From Cenococcum geophilum 1.58 (taxonomy: Eukaryota > Ascomycota > Dothideomycetes > Gloniales > Gloniaceae), in NCBI GenBank assembly GCA_001692895.1, contig KV748182.1:744001-808000 (forward strand): a stretch of DNA of 64,000 nt. Direction: 5' to 3'. Under the pieces are notes generated by a model, which was given only the letters and a program-made list of their open reading frames with translations, had not been told where the DNA came from and searched no databases. Shown one piece after another: positions 12,538 through 24,456 of this stretch (its first letter is position 1; every line of letters starts with the position of its first letter). The translations under genes were made by a program, and so were the position numbers.

Positions 12538-12598
12538 ACGCAGCCTGCGCGCAGCCTACGCGCAACCTGCGCGCAACCTGCTAGCAATCTGCGCATTT
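12538..12598. repeat. 11-bp tandem repeat (CAACCTGCGCG)
   Basis: About five imperfect units of CARCCTGCGCG directly right of the MITE. A GC-rich patch in an AT-rich region. Confidence 0.8.
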
Positions 12599-12753
12599 GG
12601 CAACCATAATTATATTTACCTCTTTTATACTAATAATATATTTTAAATAAATAAAAGCTATTTTAAAGCTATTTATAAGGCTAGCAAAATAAATATTATT
12701 ATTTTAGATAATTTAATATAATATAGCGATAGTTCTCTTTTACCTATTTACTG

Positions 12754-13190
12754 TACCTATTAATTTACCTACCTGCCTATATTACCTACCTATCTATATC
12801 TACCTACCTGTCTATATTGCCTACCTATCTACATCTACCTATCTGTATTTGCCTACCTATTTATATCTATCTACCTATCTATATTTACCTACCTATTAGT
12901 ATCTACCTACCTATCTATATCTACTTACCTATCTGTATTTACTTACCTATCTATATCTACCTACCTGTCTATATCTACTTGTCTACATCTACCTACCCAT
13001 TTATATCTACCTACCCATTAGTATCTACCNACCTATCTATATCTGCTTGCCTATCTATATTTACTTACCTATCTACATCTACCTGCCTATCTATATCTAC
13101 TTACCTATCTATATTTACCTACCTATCTATATCTACCTACCTATTAGCATCTACCTATTTATGCCTACCTATCTATGCTACCTTAATTCA
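12754..13190 (+). repeat. CTACCTATCTAT microsatellite-like array
   Basis: Imperfect ACCTACCTATCTATATCT units over about 430 bp. It keeps one frame open only because the period is a multiple of three. Not a gene. Confidence 0.9.
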
Positions 13191-13215
13191 ATTAATTAAT
13201 TAAATTGTTTATAGT

Positions 13216-14190
13216 GTTGGCTAGCTAGTCGTTATCGTCTAGCTTTAGCGATAATCGTCTAGTTCTGGCGACGGTTGTCTAGCTTTAGCAACAGTTGTCT
13301 AGTTCTAATAATAGTTGTCTAACTAGCGACAGTTGTCTAGTTCTAGCGATAATTGTTTAGCGTTAGTAACAGTCGTTTAGTTCTAGTAACGGTTATCTAG
13401 CTCTAGCAACGGTCGTCTAGTTCTAGTAATGGTTGTCTAGCTAGCAACAGTCGTCTAGTTTTAGTAACGATTGTCTGGTTCTAGTAACGGTCATCTAGTT
13501 CTAGCGACGGTTATTTAGTTCTGGCGATAGTCGTCTAGCTCTAGCAACAGTTATCTAGTTTTAGTAACGGTCGTCTAGCTAGCAACGGTTGTCTAGTTTT
13601 AGTAACGGTCGTCTGGCGCTAGTAACGGTTGTCTAGTTCTAGTAATAATTGTCTAGCTTTAGCAACAATTATCTAGTTCTAGTAACGGTCGTCTAGCTAG
13701 TAACGGTTGTCCAGTTTTAGTAACGGTTGTCTAGCGCTAGCAACGGTCGTTTAGTTCTGGCGATGGTTGTCTGGCTTTAGTAACGGTTATCTAGTTTTAG
13801 TAACGGTCGTCTAGCTAGTAACGGTCGTCTAGTTTTAGCGATAGTTATTTAGCGCTAGTAACGGTCGTCTAGTTCTAGTAATGGTTGTCTAGCTCTAGCA
13901 ACGGTTATTTAGTTCTAGTAATAGTCATCTAGCTAGCGACAGTTGTTTAGTTTTAGTAATAGTTATTTAGCGCTGGCAACGGTTATCTAGTTCTAGTAAC
14001 GGTTATCTAGCTCTAGTAATGGTCGTCTAGTTCTAGTAACAGTTATCTAGCTAGCGATAGTTGTCTAGTTCTGGCGATAGTTGTCTAGTTCTAGCGACGG
14101 TTGTCTAGCTAGTAATAGTTATCTAGTTTTAGTAATGGTTATCTAGTTCTGGCGACGGTTGTCTAGTTCTAGCAATAGTTCTCTACTGGC
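13216..14190 (+). repeat. Satellite of about 20 bp (GTCTAGTTCTAGTAACGGTT)
   Basis: Nearly 1 kb of imperfect 17-21-bp units, varying as TCTAGTTCTAG, TCTAGCTTTAG or TCTAGCTAG followed by YAAYGGTYG. Variation between units is mostly C/T and G/A. Confidence 0.92.
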
Positions 14191-14309
14191 TGCCGTTCTG
14201 GTGCCTCCCTAGGTAGGGAGGATATAAAGAAGAAAGGAAGGGTAAAAAATAAGGTAGTTATATAGGGTAGAGGCACGTGTAAAGGCTATCGGGAATATAG
14301 TGGGGACCC

Positions 14310-14690
14310 GATGCAGAGCTTTATATAGAGCCTCTGTACGTAGAGCTTTACGCAGAGCCTCGTGCAGAGCCTCTGTATGCAGAGCTTCTCGCAGAGCCTC
14401 GTGCAGAGCCTTGTGTAGAGCTTTATATAGAGCTTTATATAGAGCTTCGTACAAAGCTTCGTGCAAAGCTTTATACAGAGCTTCATGCAGAGCTTCGTGT
14501 AGAGCTTTATGCAGAGCTTCGTGCAGAGCTTCGTGCAGAGCCTCTATACGCAGAGCTTCGTATAGAGCCTCGTAAAGAGCCTTATACGAAGCTTCGTGCA
14601 GAGCTTTATATAGAGCCTCTATACGTAGAGCTTTGTACAGAGCCTTTGTACGTAGAGCTTTATATAGAGCCTTGTGCAGAGCTTCTAAGT
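14310..14690 (+). repeat. 12-bp satellite AGAGCTTCGTGC (array 1)
   Basis: About 30 imperfect units of AGAGCYTYGTGC. Open frames in several phases on both strands encode Arg/Ala/Ser- or Leu/Lys/Tyr-rich repeats and result from the 12-bp period. The same unit forms arrays at 39556, 53045 and 53540. Confidence 0.92.
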
Positions 14691-14811
14691 AATAAGACTA
14701 TAAGATTGTATAAGATTATATAAGATTGTATAGGATTATATATAATAGTTAAATATATAGCATATAACTTTACCTTAATCGCACATTAAGAAATATATAG
14801 TTAGCTTTTAA

Positions 14812-15205
14812 AGTTGTTAAGTAGGTTAACTATATATTAAGTTAGTTAAATTATATGTTAAGTAGATTAATTATGTGTTAAGTTAGTTAAATTATATATT
14901 AAGTAGGTTAACTGCGTATCGAGTTAATTAAATTGCATGTTAAGTAGGTTAACTATGTGTTAAGTTGGTTAAATTATATATTAAGTAGATTAACTGCGTG
15001 TTAAGTTAGTTAAATTGCATGTTAAGTAGGTTAACTGCGTGTTAAGTTAGTTAAATTGTATATTAAGTAGGTTAACTACGTGTTAAGTTAGTTAAATTGT
15101 ATGTTAAGTAGGTTAACTGCGTATTAAGTTAGTTAAATTATATGTTAAGTTGGTTAATTGTGTATTAAGTTAGTTAATTGCGTGTTAAGTTGGTTAAATT
15201 GTATG
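14812..15205 (+). repeat. 41-bp satellite (TTAAGTAGGTTAACTGCGTG and partner)
   Basis: About ten units, each made of two related 20/21-bp halves (TTAAGTAGGTTAACTGCGTG and TTAAGTTAGTTAAATTGTATG). Differences are transitions. Confidence 0.9.
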
Positions 15206-15963
15206 TTAATTACGCGAAACGCGAAAACCAAAGTCTACTTAAATCTCATCCTACGAATATTTTCCCGATGTACGCGCCTTTAGTAGTTATCTTTTATCTA
15301 AAATTATTTTATTTTATACCCTTACGTACCTTTCCTTTCCTTATATAACTACTATACTTCTTCTATTCCTCCTTTAGCTATTCTCTTTTAAAATTTTACT
15401 TATATACTAACTCTTTATACACTCTATTCTTTCAACATTTAATATTCTAAGCTTTATCCATTCCTATAATATCGTACAATATCCTTCTAAAAATACTCTC
15501 TCTAGTTTGTCACTTATAGCTAGAATTAAAAGTACCTCTTTTATAAAGAGTAAAAGCCGCAGCCAGCGCTTTATTTATTATTTTTAAGACCACCACTAAA
15601 GTAGAGAAACTTTAATTTTATACGGTACTTCAAAGCAGTAGTCCTCGTACTTATCCTAGCTTACTAGTTAAATAACCTTTTTATTTAACTCGTTTATAAT
15701 TTAATTATACTTATTAAGTTCCTTATACTTATCTTATAATAGCTTATTATATAATACTATCTAAAGAAAGGTAATAGGCTTTTCTAATTCTTAGTACGTT
15801 TCCCAGAGCCATTAAACCTTTAGAAGTACTATTTTCTATTACTCCTTCTTCTAAAATGTCTTAATATACTTTATATAACGATTTAGGTAAAGAATAAGTA
15901 CAGCGGCGTAAAGAGGCGAATTATCTATTCTCTGGTAGTACTTATTAAACTTCGCCTAACATA

Positions 15964-16754
15964 GTCTGCGGGCAAGTGGCCATTGCGGGCATATGGCCAC
16001 CTCCAAAAACTCACCAAAAAACCAAAAAATTGCTCTTTAATATCTCAACAACAACTAAATAATAAATTCTAATAATTGAGATTTAGACTTTTATATACGC
16101 TCTATAGCTCCTATTAAAGTTATATAGTAATTAGATAAGTGGTTTTTAAGATATTATAATTTAGGGGCTAAAATAAGGCTAAGTAAAGTTAAATTACTAT
16201 ATCTTAAAAACTACTTAACTAATTACTATATAACTTTAATAGGAGCTATAGAGCGTATATAAAAGTCTAAATCTTAATTATTAGAATTTATTATTTAGTT
16301 GTTGTTAAGATATTAAAGAACGATTTTTTGGTTTTTTGGTGAGTTTTTGGAGGTGGCCACATGCCCGCAATAGCCACTTGCTATCACGGGACACCCCTAT
16401 AACACCTTGCACACGTCTACCTGTTTCCACCGACTTAGCAATTAGAGACTAACCGTGAAATAGCAATCTAATGGCAATCTAACGGCAATCTACGGCATTC
16501 TGCCATATTCTGCCAAGTTCCACTAAATTTTACTAAGTTCTGCCAGGACCACGACCTAAATCCTATTCTGCCTTATATACGTATTAACTAAGCAACCAAG
16601 TCAACAATATATGCTCTTTCTTCCCATTTTCCTACCTTCTTTCCTTACGTAACGTTTTAATCTCATTATATAGTTTATATACATAGCTTAATAATATCTA
16701 CTTTGCTATATATTATTGTCGCTTATACTTACTCCGTAACACTTGCCCGCAGAC
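15964..16754. mobile_element. Palindromic MITE (copy 2), carrying a solo LTR
   Basis: The arms begin GTCTGCGGGCAAGTGGCC and end in the complement. TA flanks both ends (15962-15963 and 16755-16756). Removing the 360-bp solo LTR and its 5-bp duplication leaves 426 bp, exactly the length of copy 1 (1738-2163). The inner sequence (AAAAACTCACCAAAAAACC, then TTCTTTAATATCT) is shared. It is inserted in the hAT transposase. Confidence 0.85.
16382..16741. repeat. Solo LTR, 360 bp
   Basis: Flanked by CTTGC at 16377-16381 and 16742-16746. Its ends are TATCACGGG (from TGTCACGGG) and CCGTAACA, i.e. TG..CA after one RIP change. It sits in the right arm of the palindromic MITE, whose sequence continues on both sides. 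No internal retroelement sequence remains, as expected after LTR-LTR recombination. Confidence 0.88.
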
Positions 16755-18290
16755 TACGTTATACATTCTTTACTTAAAGTAAGAGAGCTTTATTTAATTT
16801 AAAGAATACCTATTATATAATATTAGCTTTAGCTTAAATAAAGTAGCTAGAAGAAGAGTTATATAAGAGAGTTCTCTATATATTTAATAAGCACATCTAT
16901 TATAAAGAGTACTTAATTAAGTGTTATATAATCCCCTTATATCTCTAATGTTATATAGTAGAATAGCTTTAGAAAAGTATAAATCGTATAAAGAAGCTTT
17001 TAGTCTTATAGTAAGATATAATCCTCCTTAAGCGTATTAAAGTTGCTCTTAATATAGTTATTAATTCCTAACTTATACTTAAGTAAGACGCTAAGTATTT
17101 AATACCAGCTATTCCATCTTATACAATTATTAAGTAAAACTCGTCTTCTAACTAAAGTCTCAAACTCCTTTATACGGCTTACTAAAGTATAAAAGTATAC
17201 TATAATATTATAAAGCTTGCTAAGTAGGCCTATTACTTAAAAAGCCTATTTCTACTTAATCTCTTCCTTATAACTTTACTCCTTTCCGCTTATATTATTC
17301 CTTTTATATAACTTAATAGCCTTAAGTTTAAGAGTATCTTTAAAGAGGCAGGCCTAGACGGTAAGATTAATAGTATACCCCTAGTAGCGGATATGTTATT
17401 AAATAGGATCTTAGGTAATATCCTTATTATTAGCAAGATACTTATAAATCGTATAATAAAGAGTATTATTTATTATAGAATTATCTATAATAATAGCTCC
17501 AAGCTTTTATATAATCCCATACTCCTCTAAAACTAAAAAAAGGGTATTTTATTATTTAGCTCCACTATAACCAGGTACCATATAAAGGGTAAGAAGAGCT
17601 TTTATCCGGTTTTCCTAGCTATTAATAAAGTAGGCATAGACTGCGAGAAAAAGGTAGTTATTTAAAGACGTCCAGATATCAATAGAAAGATAAATACTTA
17701 TTAACGCTGATTAAACTTATCTTTATATAATGTCTTTCTATAACTAGAAGAAATAGGTAATTATTTAAGAAATTTCTAAGTATACTATTATTATTAAATC
17801 GGATAACTTTAGGTTAAGAGCCTAATAAAAGATATAGAACTCTTCCCACTTTATAATCCGGAATGGAAGGTTTTATACAACAACTAAGCTAATAAAAGCT
17901 TATTAGATAACTTCCTTATTTAGAACCTTTATAAGAATTATAGAATTAACTTTATCTATCCTAAATTCTAATACTATTTTTACCTAAAGTTCCTAAAGCT
18001 TTTTAAGTACTTGCTCCTTCGTATAAGGCTGTTTTAAGTTAATAAAGATTACATTGTCTTTCACAAGGTGTTTTTTTATATTTATAGTTAATAGTGCTAA
18101 GTAACTTTCGCACTAATTGCAGTATATAAGCCTTCGGTTCTTTTTATTATATATTAGCTTATTTTTATATAGTAGGCGAGTAAATTTATAGACTAGAGAT
18201 TAAAGCTAAGCCTATTATATACTAGAGCTCTTAATTAAGCTAGGAGTATTTTTAAGAAGAGATAAATCCGCTTCTAAAGCCATGTTTTAT

Positions 18291-19258
18291 ACAATATTAA
18301 AGTAGAAACCAGCATTTCGCTCGAATGCTAAGAGCTCCCGCTAAGTAGAGTTATCAATGCGATTCGTAGAGTCAGCCGGGCGACCGCGATAACGCTCTAC
18401 AATTGCAGGCTCTTGGATAAGAAGGTAAGGCAATACGAGGTATTGATTTAGGTAGGGCGCGTGGTGTTGTTTTCGCGATTTAGGTGTAAACAAGTCAAAC
18501 ACACGTGATATTTTAACCTGAAGAGGAAGGATCTAAGCCTGTTTTGGGGGGGTGTGCGAGCAGTAATTGGGGGGTGTGCGCGCAGTAATTAGGGGGTGTC
18601 TGGCTAGTAGTGCCCTAAAATATATGGACCTTAGAAGCTAAACTCGGCATATCATGCGCTACTATGCCTGCACGCCTTTAGGCAGTAATTGAAGCAGAAG
18701 GGGGACCTACCAAGTGGTAGAGGATAGTAGAAAGCTTGGAGGACGATCAGGAGCTTAGACACATTTAGACACTCGTTTGATTGCTAAGCGTTGATTTTAA
18801 CACTTATTTGGCTACTATGACTTCAGAAATATTCGTATATAGGCAATCTACCATACAATCATTGGGTTTAAAAAGCTTCATAAATTTTTAATATTAAGGT
18901 CTTTTGAAGCTCGCTGCCAAGACGGGGAAACTCATACTAATCTGTATGAGGATTTCCGCCCGAGAGGCGTCACTAGTAAGGCGCTAACCACCGGAGATGA
19001 CAGGAGGGTGTATATCGCACCCGGGCTAGTAGGGAGGGCGGCCGACACGCTCCGGCCACTTATCTCAGTTGACTCATCCGCTTCGCCGAGGAATTTAAGG
19101 AGGCGGCCACCTCCTTGCTCCCGCCCGCGCCATAGGAACTTATGAGCCAACCAGACGGTCGCTCTAACTTATGGGTACTTATTAGCCAATAGAACGCCGC
19201 ACTACTCCTACCACCCCTACCACCCCCCAAAATTCCTCTGCGAAGCGTCTAAGAGATT
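18291..19258. other. GC-balanced spacer, no supported gene
   Basis: 18540-18600 has three tandem copies of GGGGGGTGTGCGNGCAGTAATT. The minus-strand open frame 18932-19150 has no recognisable domain and no typical start context, and I do not call it a gene. The sequence is little affected by RIP, so it is probably unique. Confidence 0.5.
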
Positions 19259-19456
19259 AGGGGGGTTTCGATAGAACGATATATTCGTTTAATATAATCG
19301 ACGTACTAAATATTTAGCGCTTACTTGACGTCAACTTCGTTAAATATTAATTTGTTATTTAGGGGTTTTAAGATAGATTATTTAATAAGTAGTTGTTACC
19401 AAAAATAGATCCTATTCCTTACTAAAATCTTTAATACCAAAAGTCGCAATATCCTT

Positions 19457-20640
19457 ATGGACGAGCTTAAGCACCAAGCGTTCTTTACTGCTGTCTCTTA
19501 GCTAATCCAAACGAACAGCAGCAATGCCTTAGCAGTTGTAACCGCCCTTTGCAGTAACGACGATCCAATTTGGCCCTAGAAGCCGTATAAGCGACTTAGC
19601 CCTATCTGTAAGCTAATTAACGTCTAGAAACTGGAGGATAAAGGAGGCCTTAGCGACTACTTATTTAAGTTCTTTATAAGATTTACTAAAGATAAAGTTA
19701 GAAAGCTTATATATAACCTTAATTTACCTACCAAATTTATAACCGATCTACGCTCTAGCTGGCTAAACGCGTTAATAAGTTCGCCTAACGAATCCTTACT
19801 TATCTTCCTCTAGCGCTTGGCTTATTCTCTCCCTTTTAGCTATATAATATTCTTCTTTAGCTATAGCCGACCTTAGCTATTATAAGTTTAGAATAGTGTT
19901 CTATAGGATATATAGAATAAGTTTAGAGCAAGGATTTAGCTTAATAAGCCTATAATAACGCCAGAAAGGATTAAGTAGTATATAACAGCTATTAATAGTT
20001 CGCTAGGTAACGATTTAATATTTAGCTTTATTAATGGTATAGAAGTTTATGTCTATTATCTAGGTAAAGAAGATTAAGAGCTCTTTTATAGCGGCCACTA
20101 TAAATAGTATACCTATAGGTACCTAGCAATTGTTCTTCTAGACGGTTTATTTAGTGCGATCTTTACTAGCTTACCTACTACTAGTGGCGACGCTACACTC
20201 TATATCTAGGTTTATCTTAGTAAGAAGTTAAAGGACTTACTTAGCTATTTACTAGAGGATTAAGCTTAATTTGTAAATAGTGACGCGGCTTTTAGTTCGC
20301 AGGATTATATTTTAGGGCCCTATAAGAAATCTAGGAATAGGATACTAACCCTAAGTTAGCGAGCGCTTAATTAATGGCTATTAATAAAGAGGATTATAGT
20401 AGAGTATAGCTTTGAAGGCGTTAAAAGTATGTTTAAATTATTAACTTATAGTTGGGTATTGGAAGTTAGGCTATACCCAATTGGCTTATATATGCCCGTT
20501 TTTGCCTTTTTATAGAACTGTTAAACCTATCTATAAGGGGGTAATTAAATATTAAGAATATTTAAGCTATTGCCGCCTTTATTAGAGGACTATCTAGCTA
20601 TTAGTAGTAGTAATAGTAAGGAGAGGGTTAAGTGAATATA
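19457..20640 (+). pseudogene. PIF/Harbinger (HARBI1-like) DDE transposase remnant
   Basis: ATG at 19457. After a helical N-terminal part (SDYLFKFFIRFTKD, about 19650-19690), the readable frame gives a catalytic segment with 'FINGIE' (from F-x-D-G-T-E, about 20028-20046). Next come 'YSGHYK' and 'YRYLAIVLLDGLFSAIF' (about 20080-20165), and a later 'IVEYSFEGVKSMFK' (about 20395-20437). These are the DDE_Tnp_4/HARBI1 blocks, where the final Glu precedes a helix rich in basic residues. The first catalytic Asp is now Asn (GAT to AAT), consistent with RIP. Stop codons are frequent, so it is inactive. Confidence 0.8.
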
Positions 20641-20799
20641 GTAGTAGATTTAAGGTTGAAATAAGCTTAATTTGTTCTTTAGTAAATATTAGGAAAGAGG
20701 AGGAGAAATAGCCTCTTTTTCTATATAACTACACTAAGACTTTCCTCCTGTTCCCTATTGTTAACAAAGAATACCTATATTATATATTACGAGCTTCCT

Positions 20800-21064
20800 T
20801 ATTAAGTTAAACTTCTTACTACTCTCTCCCTTTTTTACCTACTCCCCTAGCTGCCAAACCACGTAGAAGACTTAACACCTTATTCTAATACTTATCCTAC
20901 TTTTTCTCTATAGCCATAAAGCGTTGGCTAGTCTTATCCCTTATCTAATTAACAATTTCGTAAAGTTCTATACGGGTAACGGTTTCGGCTAATAAAGCAG
21001 TAGTAAATATACAAGGCTCCCTTATAGCAGCAGCAATAACCCTTATAAACTCTAGTGTAGCTGC
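20800..21064 (-). pseudogene. Harbinger second gene, 3' part
   Basis: Minus-strand frame that continues from 38145-38440 across Gypsy-2. It reads an alpha-helical segment ('ELYEIVNQIRDKTSQRFMAI', about 20985-20926). The job is unknown from sequence. In PIF/Harbinger elements the second gene is usually a Myb/SANT-like DNA-binding partner of the transposase, and that is only inference here. Confidence 0.6.
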
Positions 21065-21490
21065 TGTAACGGAACCTTGTAGCAGGAACTACGATAGGCT
21101 CGTCAGTGGGCTAGGTATATAGGAAATACAAAGACAATAGTCAACAACGTAATAATAACTGGTGGAGTGGTTGCCTAATAGATTAACTCCAATTATATTC
21201 TGAGAATTACTATAAGAAAGGAACTATCTAGGTAGGGACTAAGGGTCCTTAAATACATAACCGTACTCCTATAAAATCCTTCTTGTACGTAATAAATGTA
21301 TACTCTATTTACTTTATTGCGGATTACGCAGATTATATAGATTATATAGATCACATTATATGACCTTGGTTACCATTCCTCGTCACATAGCTCTATCGGC
21401 TCCATCCTGGACTGTGCTTATATTAACTAACTAGCTTCTTCTAACTCTTCCCCAAGTAGTCGTAACATCGTACTTAAGGCGTCCGTAACA
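21065..21490 (-). repeat. Gypsy-2 LTR (left, 3')
   Basis: 426 bp from TGTAACGG to CCGTAACA. It matches 37714-38139 along its length, with C/T and G/A differences. Confidence 0.95.
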
Positions 21491-23961
21491 CCATCTCCCT
21501 CCTCTCTATCTTCGTCCTTGAAGATTTCTAATATCTCTAAGTCATTTACTAGAGGTATAATATCTGTCTGATTAATTTAGTTAATATCTTTACTTATTAT
21601 ACCTAAAGCAATTTCTTCGTCTTTAACTGCTCGTCGTGTTCGTACTATAGCTGCAATATTGTCTTTTGGTAAGATTATACTATCTCCGTGTTCTCGTTAT
21701 TTAAAAGAGGGGTTAGTTTATATTACGTTGGTAAACCTATCTTTGCGACAACCGTCCTCTTGCTTAGAGTGTACTAAAGCAAATATTTGTTTGTCCTATA
21801 ACGTTCGCTCCATCTCTAATACTAAATATACGCGACTTATTACTCTTAATAGTCGTCTAGTTCCCTAATTAATTTATCTTAAGGTCTTATATTTAATCTA
21901 CTACTACGCGGCTAGATAATAAACTGTCTATTACTCTAGCAAAGTTATACCGTTTCTATAATACAGAATAGAAGGCTGCCGATGCTTAGCAATAGGCCCT
22001 TAAGTCTCGTCTTACGGCGTCTACTTGGTTAATCCGTCTTAAGAAGGTTCGTAAGAAGGTCCGTTTTAAGGAGTAGAAACTTATAGAATAAGAGTTACAG
22101 GAACTTAGCAATAAAAGAATGGATTCTCTTCTAACAGAAAAGGAAATAGATCTAAGTAGTTCGGTAACTACTCTTCTTAGGTCCCCCTTAGGTAACTTAT
22201 TCTTTAGTAATCCTTCTTTATTAATACTACCTGACCTAATTTCTTCTGATACTCCTATACCTTTCTTATAGCGTTTTTAAAATTTTCTAATAGCTCCTAG
22301 GTAGTCTTAGTGTAGCCTATTTACTTAACCTTATACCATATTTTATCGTTAATGTCCTTATAACTAACAATCCTTAAAACTTGCTATTTGTCTTTTTCTT
22401 ATCCTCTATATATATCTGCTTCGTAAACCGGTGGCTTAATATTCCTATATACTAGCTCTAGCATTGCAATATACTATATAGGGTAGATCTTTATTTTAGC
22501 TAGTAGGTTTAACTTAAACGTAACCGGTGAAATCCTCTATATAATTTTAAAAGGTCCTAGTCTAACATAGTCTAATTTCTTACTTAGTTGTTAACTTTTA
22601 AAATTTTTATATAGTAGCTATACTTTATCTCCCTCCTTAAGATCTAGTCCCTTAGATCTCTTAGCATTATAGTACCTTTTTATTCTTTCTTATACCTTCT
22701 TTACTAATTCTATAAGGTCTATATAAAGATTTATTAACGTCTTTATTCTTTCTTTGGCTATACTACTTATTTTCTTTACTTATTGTGGTAATAATAATAT
22801 TCTTAGCTTATATCCGTAATTTGCCTTAAATAGTAATGTACCTATACCCTCTTATAGCGTTATATTGTATGCAAACTATATAACTAGTAATAGCAATACC
22901 TAATTATTCTATATATAATTAATATAATGCCTTAAATACTACTCTAGTGTCTAATTTAGTCTTTCCGTCTAACTATCTGTCTACAAATAATATACGGTGG
23001 AAGTTACTACTCGCACTTCTTACTCTACTAAAAACACTTCCTAAAATGCTACTACAAATCTTAAATCTCTATCCGATATAATTTTACTTAATGCCCTATA
23101 TTTTACGAATACTTCTTTAACATAGATTCTAGCAACATCTTCCGCTAATATTTCTTCTATATATACTATAAAGTATCCCCACTTTATAAGCTTATCTACT
23201 ATTACTAAAATCGCGTTATAATCTTATCTGGTAATAGGGTCTCTTAACTTTAATAACTTAATAATAAAGTCCTATAATATAACCTCCCATAGTCTCTCTA
23301 GTGTTTTAATAGGTTATAGCCCTCTATATAGCTTATACCTTGTTAGTTTATTCCTTTAGCAATCTAGACATTCTTTTATAACTTTTCGCGCTAAGCCCCA
23401 AATTCTATTAATAATATACTCCTCCTAGAGTCTTAATACTAAGCCCATAGCTCTATTATATCCTTAAGTTAATCCCTTATAGAACTCTTCCACGAATTAC
23501 TCAGCTATGCTTCTTAGGATGTACTTTACTTCTCAATTTTTATATATATCCGTCTGTAGATCTTCTAGTTATACTTCTAGAATTCTTTATACCCAAAAGC
23601 TTTCTAATATCTCGTAGACTTTCTCTTCCTATGTTACTGCGATTTTTAGATAATTATACCTAATTAATCCGTCTATATCTTTTTACAGTAAAGCCCCTAA
23701 TGGCTTTTTATTATTTTATAGTTTAGCCTTTTAACTTAGAGCGTCTGCTTATATATTATCTATACCCTTAGTATACTAAATCTTAAAATAGTATTCCGTA
23801 AGCATCTCTACCCATCTAACCTATCTTTAGTTAAGTTCCTTTATNNTTANNAATCCTATNAGGTTCTTATANTCTNTNTTNACNATAAATAGTTTCTCTA
23901 TNCCTTATAAGAATACTCTCTATTCCTTAAGTACTGTAACTATACCTAATAACTCCTTATT
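21491..23961 (-). pseudogene. Gypsy-2 integrase and chromodomain region
   Basis: Reading downwards from 23961: the end of RNase H, an integrase zinc-binding and core region (about 23250-22780, with readable stretches 'VVTSTVYYPQTDSQTERLN' and 'FAYN'). Then comes the basic C-terminal part with 'GLDLKEGDKVYLL' (about 22650) and 'LGPFKII' (about 22540). A chromodomain-like segment near 22440-22290 has the pattern Y-x-V-K-W-x-G-Y. 21530-22260 encodes a charged C-terminal extension with many stops. N positions cluster at 23845-23902. Confidence 0.85.
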
Positions 23962-23966
23962 ATAGA

Positions 23967-24201
23967 TGTAACCGACTACCGACACTGCGTTGAGACACAA
24001 GATCACCGCTTGGAAGGCTCCGAGATGGCGTTAACGCCACCCAATATAGTGGTTGCAGATCAATATTGGTGGCAGATTACCGTTCCCATTTCAGCTATCT
24101 ATTACCCCATTACTTCTACCTTCTTCGTGTATATATAGAGCCTCTAGAGCTACATTCACAATCAAGTCGTTTATTCAATTCTTCGCACTACAAAGCTTAC
24201 A
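23967..24201 (+). repeat. Copia-1 5' LTR
   Basis: 235 bp, TGTAACCGACTACC to GCTTACA. It lacks a 10-bp segment (TGTCTTATTA) present in the 245-bp LTRs of Copia-2 and Copia-3. Confidence 0.97.
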
Positions 24202-24221
24202 GTTATGAGCCCGGATCGCAC
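24202..24221 (+). promoter_or_regulatory. Primer-binding site, half-tRNA (initiator Met) type
   Basis: GTTATGAGCCCGGATCGCAC directly follows the LTR. Its complement contains GGGCTCATAAC, the anticodon arm of fungal initiator tRNA-Met, so priming would use an internal tRNA fragment as known for Drosophila copia. The same site occurs, RIP-altered, in Copia-2 (about 59249-59268) and Copia-3 (62634 on). Inference from complementarity only. Confidence 0.6.
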
Positions 24222-24456
24222 CACCTGCTGACCAATTAATCTACTACCTCATTCAAGAAGTCACTACTTCTACTACCTTTNNAGTGTCTNGAGCTTCTTN
24301 ACCTATNAAACGAACGGACGATNGACCCNAGTTNACGTACGTACCCGACCGACGAACGAACTGACGAATTAAATCAAAAGTTCGAAACGTTAAAATAAGG
24401 TTTTTGCCAAGACGCCAATTGGACCCTGCCTGACCTGTTAAATCCTAAAAATGACG

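Larger units (their letters stand above)
15270..18283 (-). pseudogene. hAT transposase remnant
   Basis: Reads from ATG 18281-18283 downwards. A C-x2-C...H zinc-finger-like segment (YCNQCESY, near 18110) fits a BED finger. The region encoding 'SIDIWTSLNNYLFLAVYAYF' (about 17600-17690) is the typical first catalytic block of fungal hAT transposases, followed by a conserved segment with 'IIDNSIINN' (about 17460-17500). The C-terminal dimerisation region lies left of the MITE. It contains the RIP-altered counterpart of the usual Trp-Trp and 'PAISxxxERVFS' segments (about 15500-15640). Many TAA/TAG codons make it non-functional. Domain order and motifs are characteristic, so the family call is fairly secure. 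Confidence 0.8.
15215..18290 (-). mobile_element. hAT-superfamily DNA transposon, RIP-mutated
   Basis: Holds a complete-length but stop-filled hAT transposase on the minus strand, interrupted by the palindromic MITE at 15964-16754. The outer ends were not fixed. A short match between ACGCGAAACGCGAAAAC at about 15206 and the complement of a stretch near 18470 might be remains of terminal repeats, but no 8-bp target duplication was found. Confidence 0.75.

Noticed and set aside
12817-13203. 128-codon open frame with Leu/Pro/Ile/Tyr repeats
   Set aside because: It is the translation of a CTACCTATCTAT array whose period is a multiple of three.
12754-15205. CRISPR array
   Set aside because: Units are contiguous with no unique spacers, and the host is eukaryotic.
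18932-19150. 72-codon minus-strand frame in GC-balanced sequence
   Set aside because: No domain, no splice continuation and no good start context; length is within chance for this composition.
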